In this document: positions 43,100 to 51,361 of the stretch, piece by piece
How positions within the stretch are numbered: the first letter of the stretch is position 1
Layout: every line of letters starts with the position of its first letter
Assembly: GCA_030145325.1 (NCBI GenBank)
Contig: JAQYVW010000014.1
Location: forward strand, 1-56,750
DNA from: Desulfurivibrionaceae bacterium
GTDB taxonomy: Bacteria > Desulfobacterota > Desulfobulbia > Desulfobulbales > UBA5123
Length of the DNA stretch: 56,750 nucleotides
Direction of reading: 5' to 3'
Position numbers and translations under genes: made by a program
Notes under the pieces: model-generated
What the model was told of the DNA's origin: nothing
Seen by the model: the letters and a program-made list of their open reading frames with translations, nothing else
The model's database searches: none

Positions 43100-44563
43100 A
43101 TGGAAAATTTACGGACACTGGCGGCAGAGTTGTGCGATTTGCATCATGTCATGGCCCTTATGCAGTGGGATCAAGAGGTTATGTTGCCCGTTCGCGGCTC
43201 GGCGGAACGGGCGCAACAGTTTGCGACCATGAGTGGGATCATTCACCGTAAGGAGGTTGACCCTGCTCTGGGTGAGCTGATTAGCAAGGCGGAGTTTAGA
43301 GGAGACTCTCTTTCGGTAATTGATCTGGCCTTGGTAAGAAAGATGCGGCGCAACTTTGACCAGAGCACCAAGCTGCCTGAGGAATTTGTGGTTGAGTTTT
43401 CCACCCTCACCTCCCAGGCGTTGCCGGTGTGGGTGGCAGCGAGAAAAAATAATGATTTTGCTTCATTCGCGCCATTGTTAACTAAAATGGTGGCCATGAG
43501 TCGCCAGCAGGCCGACTATCTGGGTTACGAAGAGGAACCCTACGATGCTCTGCTTGATTTGTATGAGGAAGGACTTACCGCTGCCCGGGTGCGAGAGTGT
43601 TTCGATGCCTTAAGGGAACCGTTGCGCAAGATGATCGCCCAGGTTGGCTCTGGTCATGGTGGGGATGATGGAGTGGGCGAACCCTTCATCGTCGAAGAGC
43701 AGATCCGGTTTGCTGATCAACTGCTGGCAAAGATCGGCTTTGATTTTGAACGTGGTCGGCAGGATCGTTCCGCCCATCCATTTTCCACCGGTCTTGGTGG
43801 CTGTGATCAGCGGGTCACCAACCGCTACAATCCACAGAGCATCGAGTTTATCTTCAGCGCCCTCCATGAAGGGGGCCATGCCCTCTATGAGCAGAATGTG
43901 GGGGTGGATCTTGCCCGCACCCCTCTGGCCTCTGGGGTGTCTCTGGGCATCCATGAGTCGCAATCTCGCCTGTGGGAGAACATCATCGGTCGCAGCGCGC
44001 CTTTCTGGCAACATTGTTTTTCCAGTTTGCGCGAATCATTTCCGGCCCAGTTTGGCAACCTGGCCCTGGGCGACTTTATGAAGATCATCAACGGTGTCCA
44101 TCCCGGACTGATCAGGGTGGAAGCAGATGAGCTGAGTTATAACCTCCATGTGCTGATTCGTTTTGAGTTGGAAACAGCCCTCCTCGACGGCTCATTACAG
44201 GTGGCGGATCTCCCTGCCGCCTGGAATGAGCGCTATCGAGACTATCTCGGGGTTACTGTTCCCTCCGACAGCGACGGGGTATTGCAGGATATTCATTGGG
44301 CGCACGGCAGTTTCGGCTATTTCCCTACCTATACCATCGGTAATCTGGCTTCGGCGCAAATCTGGCATGCCTATTGTCTTTTCGATCTGGATCACGAAGC
44401 CACCATTGCCCACGGTGATTTTGGGAAGATCCGCCAGTGGCTGAGCCAACAGATTTACCAGCACGGTTCGGTCTATCCGCCCCACGAACTCCTGTTACGG
44501 GTAACTGGCGAGGAATTGAATCCTGACTATTTCCTGCGTTATCTTGAGAAAAAGTTTTTGTAA
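43100..44563 (+). CDS. Carboxypeptidase, M32 family (Taq-type)
   Basis: A 487-residue metallopeptidase that removes C-terminal amino acids in the cytoplasm. The zinc motif HEGGHALYEQ (H256, E257, H260) and the following third-ligand region GIHESQSRLWEN are intact, as are the family motifs LMQWDQEVMLP at the N-terminus and the C-terminal GSFGYFPTYTIGNLASAQIW. Length fits the family. GAGAGGA precedes the ATG. Neighbours are unrelated signalling and secretion-type genes, so it is probably a stand-alone gene. Confidence 0.94.
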   Translation: MENLRTLAAELCDLHHVMALMQWDQEVMLPVRGSAERAQQFATMSGIIHRKEVDPALGELISKAEFRGDSLSVIDLALVRKMRRNFDQSTKLPEEFVVEFSTLTSQALPVWVAARKNNDFASFAPLLTKMVAMSRQQADYLGYEEEPYDALLDLYEEGLTAARVRECFDALREPLRKMIAQVGSGHGGDDGVGEPFIVEEQIRFADQLLAKIGFDFERGRQDRSAHPFSTGLGGCDQRVTNRYNPQSIEFIFSALHEGGHALYEQNVGVDLARTPLASGVSLGIHESQSRLWENIIGRSAPFWQHCFSSLRESFPAQFGNLALGDFMKIINGVHPGLIRVEADELSYNLHVLIRFELETALLDGSLQVADLPAAWNERYRDYLGVTVPSDSDGVLQDIHWAHGSFGYFPTYTIGNLASAQIWHAYCLFDLDHEATIAHGDFGKIRQWLSQQIYQHGSVYPPHELLLRVTGEELNPDYFLRYLEKKFL

Positions 44564-44698
44564 CGGTATTGTTAACAACTATTGGTAGTAGCCAAGTATT
44601 TCATGGCTGATTTTACCGCCAGAGGAACGTTCTTGCGCCAGACCTTGCCAGGGTGAATGCGTAATGTTTGCTTTTCGGCTTTTGCCACAGGGGATAGG

Positions 44699-47104
44699 AT
44701 GAAAAAACGAAAAACGTTCGTCGATGTTCTGGCTGAAGAAGGTCTTTTCTCTCCAGAGATGCTTGCTGAGTATCTGCCGGAAAGTCAGCAGCGAGATATC
44801 TCTCTCAGCAACTATCTCGTTGGCAACCGACTGATCACCCGGACCATCTTGGAAGGGGTTTTGCAGCGGCGTAAATTTGATATCCTCCTCGGTGATTTGC
44901 TGGTTGAAACCGGGGTGATTGCGGTTCCTTCGCAAATTAATCAAGCCCTCACTTATCATCAGGAGAAAAAGGTCCCTCTGGGAGAAAGCCTAATTCGACT
45001 GGGATTTATTGAACGTTCGCGGCTGATGGAATTACTCTGTCGGCAGGTGGGGATCGTCAAGATCATCCCGGAGGTTGAGCTTGCCCATTCCTTTGAGCCC
45101 ATGCCGTCAGATAAGTTTCAGCAAAACAATCTCCTGTTGCCATATTTTCGTGAAGACAAGATCATCACCGTTCTGATGAGTGACCCCTTTGATTCTGCGA
45201 TTATTGAACAGCTTGAGAAATTCTATAACGATTTGACCTTAAATATAGCCTATGCCGACAGTGATGATTTACGGACATTTTTTAATTTTCGCAAGGTTGT
45301 GGTTGGTGAGGACGGACGAGCGCTGAAGGGGCGTTCCGTTGATCTGGATTTTTATAGCCTCGAATCGTTGGCTGGTGATGATGCGAGTCAGGAAGGACTT
45401 GCCGACAGTGTGCGGATTGTGCAGCTATATTTGAAAAGAGCGTTGGAGATGGGAGCTTCGGATATTCATTTTGAACCTTTGGATAATTCGTTGCGGGTTC
45501 GGTTTGCCATTGATGGAATCCTCTATACCATCACCCATTTCCCCAAGACCATGGCGCCACGGATTGCCGGTTTGCTTAAGGCCGCCAGCGGCATCGATGT
45601 TGCTCAGCACCGGATGCCCGGTGACGGGCGAATGGTGGTTCGTTCCAACCACAAGGAATATGGGGTGCGGATTTCCACCTATCCGTCTTTGTACGGCGAG
45701 AATTGCGTCCTGCGCCTTCTTCGTCATGACGAAGCGCCCGATACCATTGATTCTTTAGGGCTGACGCCGCGAAACCTGAAGGTTTTTCATCGCAGTCTTG
45801 ATACCCCGTCCGGGGTGGTTTTTGTCACCGGCCCCACCGGTTCCGGCAAAACCACCACCCTCTATACCGCCCTTCGCCATTTGTCCAGCGATGACAACCG
45901 CCATATCATCACCATTGAAGATCCCATTGAGTACACCCTTGCCGGAGCAACGCAAGGGGCGGTGAATGAAAAAATTGGCTTCAGTTATTTGGTGGCTCTG
46001 GCATCAATCATGCGCCAAAACCCCGATATTATCATGGTTGGCGAACTTCGTGACAAGCACTGCGCCGAGGCGATTATTCAGGCCGCCCTCACTGGCCATA
46101 AGGTGTTTTCGACCTTCCATACCGAAACCGCCAACGGGGCCTTAAGCCGATTGTTGGATATGGGCATGGAAAATTTTCTAATTTTGGAGACAGTGGAACT
46201 GGTTATCGCCCAGCGGTTGATCCGTGAAATCTGCCCGGTTTGCGCCGACGAGTACGTTCCCGCGGAGCAGGTCCTGAAAGTTTTCGAACAACAGGTGAGT
46301 GATTTGGCTGGGGTTACTCTCAAACGTGGGAGCGGTGTCTTCGAAGGTAAGAGCTGTGCTAACTGTAATGGTTCCGGATTTCGTGGTCGCACCGCGATCC
46401 ATGAATTTTTGCAGGTGAATGGCGAGGTGGCGCGAGCCGTAGGTCAAGGTAAGCCTTCATGGGAAATTCGGGAAATTGCCAAGGAGCGGGGTGGTTTTAT
46501 CTCCTTGCGAGAGGATGGGGTCTACAAGGCGTTGCGCGGCATAACCACCCTTGAGGAAGTTCTGCGGGTGGTGCCTGATACCGATGAGTCGGTGCGCTCA
46601 TTTGCGCGGATTGTTGAATTATGTGAAGCCTCCGAAGCCGCGCCGCCATGTGATCACGCTTTGTTTGCGTGGGGGCGGGAGGAATTGCAAGCGGCCATCG
46701 CCAAGGGGGGATCGATGCCAAGTGCAGATGAAGATTTGGCTGTGGTCAAAAAGAAATTGATCCTGGCCGGGTTGCCTCTTGTTTCGTTGCTAACAATAGA
46801 GGCGTTGGTCGATGCAACCAGTGCTTCTTCCGATGAAGCGCAGAGTTTGATGCGGGCTTTTTTTGATGTTGGGCATCATTGCAAGGGGCCAATGGAGGAT
46901 GAGGGTAAATGTAAACGGTGCCTCCAACTGGAAAGAATCATGGCCCCGGAGTTGGCAAGTCTGGATGATAAATATGCTCATTTGTTGGCAATAGATGACC
47001 GCCATGCCTATTTCCTTAACCGGCAGGGACTTGCCATGGAAAGCAGTTGGGAAATCGTGGCCTTGATGCCCATCGATAAATCCCTCCCGTTGGCTGCTGA
47101 TTAG
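44699..47104 (+). CDS. GspE/PilB/MshE-type secretion ATPase with extra C-terminal domain
   Basis: An 801-residue ATPase. N-terminal MshEN/GspE-N-like domains (about 20-180; LLGDLLVETGVIAVPSQINQ) are followed by the secretion ATPase core with GASDIHFEP, Walker A GPTGSGKTT (near 378), the Asp box TIEDPIEYT, Walker B region IIMVGELRD and the His box GHKVFSTFHTE. A zinc module follows (CPVC ... CANCNGSGFRGR). About 130 extra residues after the usual end carry another Cys/His cluster (HHCKGPMEDEGKCKRC). ATG 44699 is favoured by AGGGGATAGG. No pilin, GspF or GspD gene is nearby, so its export machine is elsewhere or it has another role. Confidence 0.88.
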   Translation: MKKRKTFVDVLAEEGLFSPEMLAEYLPESQQRDISLSNYLVGNRLITRTILEGVLQRRKFDILLGDLLVETGVIAVPSQINQALTYHQEKKVPLGESLIRLGFIERSRLMELLCRQVGIVKIIPEVELAHSFEPMPSDKFQQNNLLLPYFREDKIITVLMSDPFDSAIIEQLEKFYNDLTLNIAYADSDDLRTFFNFRKVVVGEDGRALKGRSVDLDFYSLESLAGDDASQEGLADSVRIVQLYLKRALEMGASDIHFEPLDNSLRVRFAIDGILYTITHFPKTMAPRIAGLLKAASGIDVAQHRMPGDGRMVVRSNHKEYGVRISTYPSLYGENCVLRLLRHDEAPDTIDSLGLTPRNLKVFHRSLDTPSGVVFVTGPTGSGKTTTLYTALRHLSSDDNRHIITIEDPIEYTLAGATQGAVNEKIGFSYLVALASIMRQNPDIIMVGELRDKHCAEAIIQAALTGHKVFSTFHTETANGALSRLLDMGMENFLILETVELVIAQRLIREICPVCADEYVPAEQVLKVFEQQVSDLAGVTLKRGSGVFEGKSCANCNGSGFRGRTAIHEFLQVNGEVARAVGQGKPSWEIREIAKERGGFISLREDGVYKALRGITTLEEVLRVVPDTDESVRSFARIVELCEASEAAPPCDHALFAWGREELQAAIAKGGSMPSADEDLAVVKKKLILAGLPLVSLLTIEALVDATSASSDEAQSLMRAFFDVGHHCKGPMEDEGKCKRCLQLERIMAPELASLDDKYAHLLAIDDRHAYFLNRQGLAMESSWEIVALMPIDKSLPLAAD

Positions 47105-47153
47105 TTGTGCTATCGCTGTTGATGAGAAGCCAAGGGAGGGTGTGTAATAATTC

Positions 47154-49379
47154 CTACTTGTGGATTAGGTCAAAGATCCCTTCCCAGTCCGCTGGGGGCG
47201 GTGATTCTGTAAATTCTTGACAACGTTTTGCGTATAACTTGTAGAGCCGCTGGCAGTGGTTGGTTGCCTGCAACTCCTTGAAGCGTGAAGCGGCATCGGC
47301 AAAATCTCTTTGCCGATAGGCTTGCAATGCCTGCTGATAATCCGCCAATTCCTTGACCATTGTTGCATCAAGCTCACTTGTTGCTCTGATCAGTTCAAAG
47401 ACCGTCACGGGTTTGCTTTTACCTTTCACTCGTACCCGATCAATTTCTCTGAAGATAAAATCTCTGTCCTTTAATAACTCTCGGGTGGCACCGCTGACCA
47501 AAATACTGGTGCCGTAGAGTTTGTTCAGGCCTTCAAGTCTGGAGGCGAGGTTCACCGAATCGCCGATCACCGTGTAATCGAAGCGGTGTTTTGAACCCAT
47601 GTTGCCAACCCGGGCGATGCCGCAGTGGATACCAATGCCAATGGCGATGGTCGGTCGTTTTTGTTGCTGCCAGGCGCCATTCAGATAACGGAGTCGCTCG
47701 TTCATCTTAAGGGCGGTGTAGCAGGCCTCGGCAGCATGATCACTGTCATCCAAGGGAGCATTCCAGAATGCCATGATCGCGTCACCGATGAATTTGTCCA
47801 CTGTTCCCCGGTTTTCCATGATCACTTCCGTCATCGGGGTCAGGTATTCGTTGAGAAAGGTGCATAGTTCATTGGGAGTCATTCGTTCCGATAGGGAGGT
47901 GAAGCTGCGAATGTCACTAAAGAGGATGGTCATCGCCCGCTCTTCTCCACCCAGGGTCAACTCCTGTTTGTTATTGATCAGTTCCTTGACCAGGGTTGGA
48001 GAGAGGTATTGAGAAAAAGCGGTTCTGATCATTGTTGCTTTTTGTTCCTCCTGGAGATAGTTGCTGAAGGTGAGCGCGGAAAAAAGGATGCCGGTGGTCA
48101 GCAGGGGGTAGCTGGCATCGATCAGCAGGTTTAGGTGATGGAAACTCCAGAAAGAGAAGAGGATGAAGCTACCGGAGAAAAGGAGTGAGAGGATGCCACT
48201 TTTCAGAGCACCGACCTTGGGAACCAACAGGATGAGGATGAGGCTGACCAGCAACAGGTAGACCAACTCGGCACCGCGAGCCCATTCCGGTTCAGCGAGA
48301 TAGGCATTGGTAAGGACGGTGTTGAGGGCATGGGCATGGATCTCCACCCCCGGAAAAATCTGGTCGGTGGGAGTGGCGCGGATGTCCATCAGGCCAGGGG
48401 CTGAGGTGCCGATGAGGACGTAGCTGTCGCGGAAGATGTTGGCTGAGATTTCACCACTGAGCAGGTCATCGGCGGAAAGATAGGCGACGGTTCTTGCCGG
48501 ACCACTGTAGTGAACGGTGAATTGACCTTGCCGGTCGGTGGGGATGGTGTGGGAGCCGACGGTGAGGCTGGTGACACCGTTGGCATCACTGTTTACAACC
48601 ACATGGTCGGCGCCCATGCCCAGTCGTAGCATCTCAAGGATCAAACTGGGAGCGAGCTGGTTGCGGAAGTTAATCAACAGCGGTTCATTGCGGACGATGC
48701 CGTCGTTGTCGGGGAGGACATTGAAAAAGCCGCTGCTGTGGGCCTGCCCTGCAAGGATTGGCAGGTTGGTGTCAATCTGCTCGAATTGATGAAGAAATGG
48801 CCTGGGGTCACTTCCCTTGGTTATGAAGCGGCTGGGATCCAGGCGCGGTTCTTGTTGGCTGCCGGCAAGGTTGTTGGTGAAGACATGGCCGAGGATAATG
48901 GGACTGATGCTGTTGTGCAGGGCCAATGCCAGCAGCAGGTCGTGGTCTGGGAGGGTCTGGATGTATTCGTGTAACGCCGCCGGCATGGTGCTCTCGACCA
49001 GCTTAGCCAGTTGACTTGGCGAGGTGCGATCCGGTTCGGCGAAGACTATATCCAGGCCGATGGCCTTTGGCTTGCCGTTGCCGATAATGGTCAGTAATCG
49101 GCCCATGGTGCTGCGTGGCCAAGGCCATTGACCATGGGCGGCCAGACTCTTGGAATCAATGTCAACGATTTTGATCGGGGTTCGGCCCAGTGGGGCGGGC
49201 CACTGCCGAATCATGAGATCAAAGGTTTGGTGACGTAAGGATTTGATTGGGGTCGGAGACCAGGCGCTGATAAAGATCAGGATCAGGGCGATGATTGTGC
49301 CCACCAGTCTCGCCATCGTCCTGTCGTTGAACAGGAGTGACAACGATGATCGCGGCTGTTTAGAGGGGTTGGTCGGCAT
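47154..49379 (-). CDS. CHASE2-domain adenylate/guanylate cyclase, class III (second copy)
   Basis: A 741-residue membrane cyclase of the same layout as the first copy: one membrane segment, a CHASE2 sensor (about 50-350), three membrane segments (about 365-445) and a class III cyclase domain (about 480-650). The motifs LFSDIRSFTSLSE, VDKFIGDAIMAFW and YTVIGDSVNLASRLEGLN keep both metal aspartates, the lysine and the D, N and R residues that favour ATP. A TPR-like tail ends the protein. Its start overlaps the transglutaminase-like gene by 20 bases, making a three-gene operon with fecR-like 50125-51006. cAMP output in response to an envelope signal is inferred. Confidence 0.9.
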   Translation of the reverse strand: MPTNPSKQPRSSLSLLFNDRTMARLVGTIIALILIFISAWSPTPIKSLRHQTFDLMIRQWPAPLGRTPIKIVDIDSKSLAAHGQWPWPRSTMGRLLTIIGNGKPKAIGLDIVFAEPDRTSPSQLAKLVESTMPAALHEYIQTLPDHDLLLALALHNSISPIILGHVFTNNLAGSQQEPRLDPSRFITKGSDPRPFLHQFEQIDTNLPILAGQAHSSGFFNVLPDNDGIVRNEPLLINFRNQLAPSLILEMLRLGMGADHVVVNSDANGVTSLTVGSHTIPTDRQGQFTVHYSGPARTVAYLSADDLLSGEISANIFRDSYVLIGTSAPGLMDIRATPTDQIFPGVEIHAHALNTVLTNAYLAEPEWARGAELVYLLLVSLILILLVPKVGALKSGILSLLFSGSFILFSFWSFHHLNLLIDASYPLLTTGILFSALTFSNYLQEEQKATMIRTAFSQYLSPTLVKELINNKQELTLGGEERAMTILFSDIRSFTSLSERMTPNELCTFLNEYLTPMTEVIMENRGTVDKFIGDAIMAFWNAPLDDSDHAAEACYTALKMNERLRYLNGAWQQQKRPTIAIGIGIHCGIARVGNMGSKHRFDYTVIGDSVNLASRLEGLNKLYGTSILVSGATRELLKDRDFIFREIDRVRVKGKSKPVTVFELIRATSELDATMVKELADYQQALQAYRQRDFADAASRFKELQATNHCQRLYKLYAKRCQEFTESPPPADWEGIFDLIHK

Positions 49380-50115
49380 AGGTGGGATTGGTGTAGAGGT
49401 TTATTGAGAAGAGGCGAGCCTGTTCGGCAAAGAGCTGTTTGATATCATCTACACGGCGAAGGCCCAGTTGCCAATAATCAAGGCCGCGTCGGCAAAAATA
49501 TTCGTTGCGCGGATAGCTTCTGAGGGTCTCCTGGTAGTTGGAAAAGAGTAGGCGGTAGGTGGAGTCAACCAGATACCATCGGTCTTCCAGGTACACTTCA
49601 ATGAAGACATGGCCGGTGGGGATGTGGAGGGGATTCTTCTGGTAACGTTGGAGCCAGTCGATATTGGTGGTGATCACCAGCCTTGAGGGAATGCCCAGTG
49701 CTCGGAAGAGGGTTGCATCAACTAAAGCGTAGTCGGAGCAGCCGCCCAAGAGTCGTTCTCTAAAGAGGTCATCGGCGGTGCGGTTGAACATCCGTTGGTT
49801 GCTAAAGTGATCGTAGGTGAAATGAGTCCAGACATAGTCCACGGCTTGATAGAGTCGTTGCCGACGGTTTAGCCCGGAAATTGTCGCTGCCACTGCCGTA
49901 ACGGCGGGGGAAATGCGGCTTTGTTCACCTTCACTTAGCCAGGGTTTGGTCGCCTCGGGCAGAGGGGCGTCATGATAACGGCTAAAGTCCGGCGGTTGCT
50001 TTGCCTCTGGTAATCGGGCGCAGGCCGAGGCGAGGATAAGGAGGAGAGAACAGAGAAGGGCCGCTTGCCAGTGCTTCAGCACCCGGCCCTTCTCTGTTTG
50101 TTTAAAGGTCTTCAA
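49360..50115 (-). CDS. Transglutaminase-like lipoprotein
   Basis: A 251-residue protein with a lipoprotein signal: a basic N-region, LLCSLLLILASAC with lipobox cysteine C32. The transglutaminase-like (papain-fold) triad is visible: C126 in GGCSDYALVDATLF, H169 in TGHVFIEVY and D184 in YLVDST. Members cut or cross-link proteins or peptides. It should be anchored in the periplasm. Codons 6-23 contain a perfect 15-bp inverted repeat. It is 9 bases after the FecR-like gene and overlaps the cyclase, so the three products probably act in one envelope-sensing pathway. Confidence 0.8.
   Translation of the reverse strand: MKTFKQTEKGRVLKHWQAALLCSLLLILASACARLPEAKQPPDFSRYHDAPLPEATKPWLSEGEQSRISPAVTAVAATISGLNRRQRLYQAVDYVWTHFTYDHFSNQRMFNRTADDLFRERLLGGCSDYALVDATLFRALGIPSRLVITTNIDWLQRYQKNPLHIPTGHVFIEVYLEDRWYLVDSTYRLLFSNYQETLRSYPRNEYFCRRGLDYWQLGLRRVDDIKQLFAEQARLFSINLYTNPTYADQPL
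50049..50098 (-). promoter_or_regulatory. Perfect 15-bp inverted repeat in the start of the transglutaminase-like gene
   Basis: AACAGAGAAGGGCCG (50049-50063) and CGGCCCTTCTCTGTT (50084-50098) are exact reverse complements. A second small stem, GTGC/GCAC, lies in the 20-base loop. The mRNA hairpin would begin 17 bases after the ATG and could limit translation or mark an internal mRNA end. Confidence 0.6.
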
Positions 50116-50124
50116 GGAAAGTGG

Positions 50125-51006
50125 TTAGTTGAATCTCGGCGGCATGCTCATTGACGCCATGGATGGACCCACTGCACTTAAGGCCGCACCAGCGGCTGCT
50201 GCGCCGACCACTGCCGCAGAGGTGGCGGCCGTCCCGGCAACGGCGGCACTAACCGAGAGAGCGCCGACGGTTTGAGTGGCGCCCACCATTCCGGCGAAGC
50301 CTACTGTTGATCCTGGCCCAGTGACGACAGTGGTGATCAATGCTCCGCCAACGAAGGCATGGGCAATGGATACCGGTTGGATAAAGGCAAGAAAACGATC
50401 CAGGGAGGATTGTTTCTCCGTCACATAGGATACTGCCAGGGCAAAATCGGTGCCTCGGACACCAGCCACAGCGGTGGGGGTTTTGATCTTGTAGTTGGGG
50501 GTGCCGCCGATCTTGGTGACAACACTGCGAACTCGACCAAACATGAGCTGCATTTCTGTCGAGCGTTGATTTTTGGTTGGGTCATAGAAGCTTTTGTCGA
50601 TAATTAGCTTGGAATGGGGGGCTAGGGAAAAGGCGCTTTTGTCGTTCATGATGATGTTGAGCCTGCTTTTTTGTTGGGTGATCAACATATCGCCGGTGAA
50701 GACCGGGTTTCCTTTTTTCAGCTGATAGGCGGAGTTAGTTCCAGGATGAATAACCAGCGCCTTTCCTTGGCTTATCTGTACTTCACCCACAGATTGTCCC
50801 AAGGTGGCGGGGTCGCCGATGAAGTCAGGTTTGATGGTAACGTTGGCAGGCAGGAGTGGGGTTCGTGGTCGAACCTCTGTTTTCAGCATGGCAAGAATTT
50901 CTGCCGGGGTCTGGGCCGCACATGGTTGCGGGTGAACAGCAAGAGTTAAAAGAATGGCAAGGGTGGTGAGCAAGGTTGGGAACAACAATTGGGCTGTTCT
51001 TTTCAT
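50125..51006 (-). CDS. FecR-domain secreted protein with Ala/Gly-rich C-terminus
   Basis: A 293-residue protein with a signal peptide (cleavage likely after PQPCAA) and a FecR-type domain (about 70-200): NPVFTGDMLITQQKSRLNII, FSLAPHSKLIIDKSFYD and TPTAVAGVRGTDFALAVS. FecR folds in such stand-alone secreted proteins are thought to bind polymers or transduce envelope signals. The last 80 residues are low-complexity Ala/Gly/Ser/Val (VGALSVSAAVAGTAATSAAV) and may insert into a membrane or assemble. It is the first gene of the operon with the transglutaminase-like lipoprotein and the CHASE2 cyclase, a combination seen repeatedly in deltaproteobacterial genomes. Confidence 0.82.
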   Translation of the reverse strand: MKRTAQLLFPTLLTTLAILLTLAVHPQPCAAQTPAEILAMLKTEVRPRTPLLPANVTIKPDFIGDPATLGQSVGEVQISQGKALVIHPGTNSAYQLKKGNPVFTGDMLITQQKSRLNIIMNDKSAFSLAPHSKLIIDKSFYDPTKNQRSTEMQLMFGRVRSVVTKIGGTPNYKIKTPTAVAGVRGTDFALAVSYVTEKQSSLDRFLAFIQPVSIAHAFVGGALITTVVTGPGSTVGFAGMVGATQTVGALSVSAAVAGTAATSAAVVGAAAAGAALSAVGPSMASMSMPPRFN

Positions 51007-51361
51007 AAGAGGCTCCTTCTTCGGGTTGGAGGTTTAAGCCGTCTTTGCTTGGGGCAAATCGACAATTGGGGGTGATCATCTGCCAAACGTCAGCTGTAGA
51101 TGTATGGCTTGCTTTTCGATCATTATTAAATATTTCAAGCTGATTAAGCAAGAAATGGTTTGTGGTGGTGTTTCTTTAGGATCATTTTTTGATCACCACC
51201 TCGATAAAAAGAAGAGAAGAACGCGCTGGCAATGGCTTTCGGTATAATCCGGCCCATTTTTTTGGCGGTACTGAGGAGTAAGTTTGACGGGAAATGGTTA
51301 GCGGTTTACGGTCTGGTAATTGACATTGTCTACAAATCTTCACGCAAAGGTGAGTTAACCC
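51007..51361. other. Divergent intergenic region with a nested hairpin
   Basis: About 355 bases between the FecR operon and the P-type ATPase gene, so it should hold both promoters. GGTGGT (51164-51169) can pair with ACCACC (51195-51200), enclosing GATCA (51180-51184) / TGATC (51190-51194). No small gene is convincing. Confidence 0.45.
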
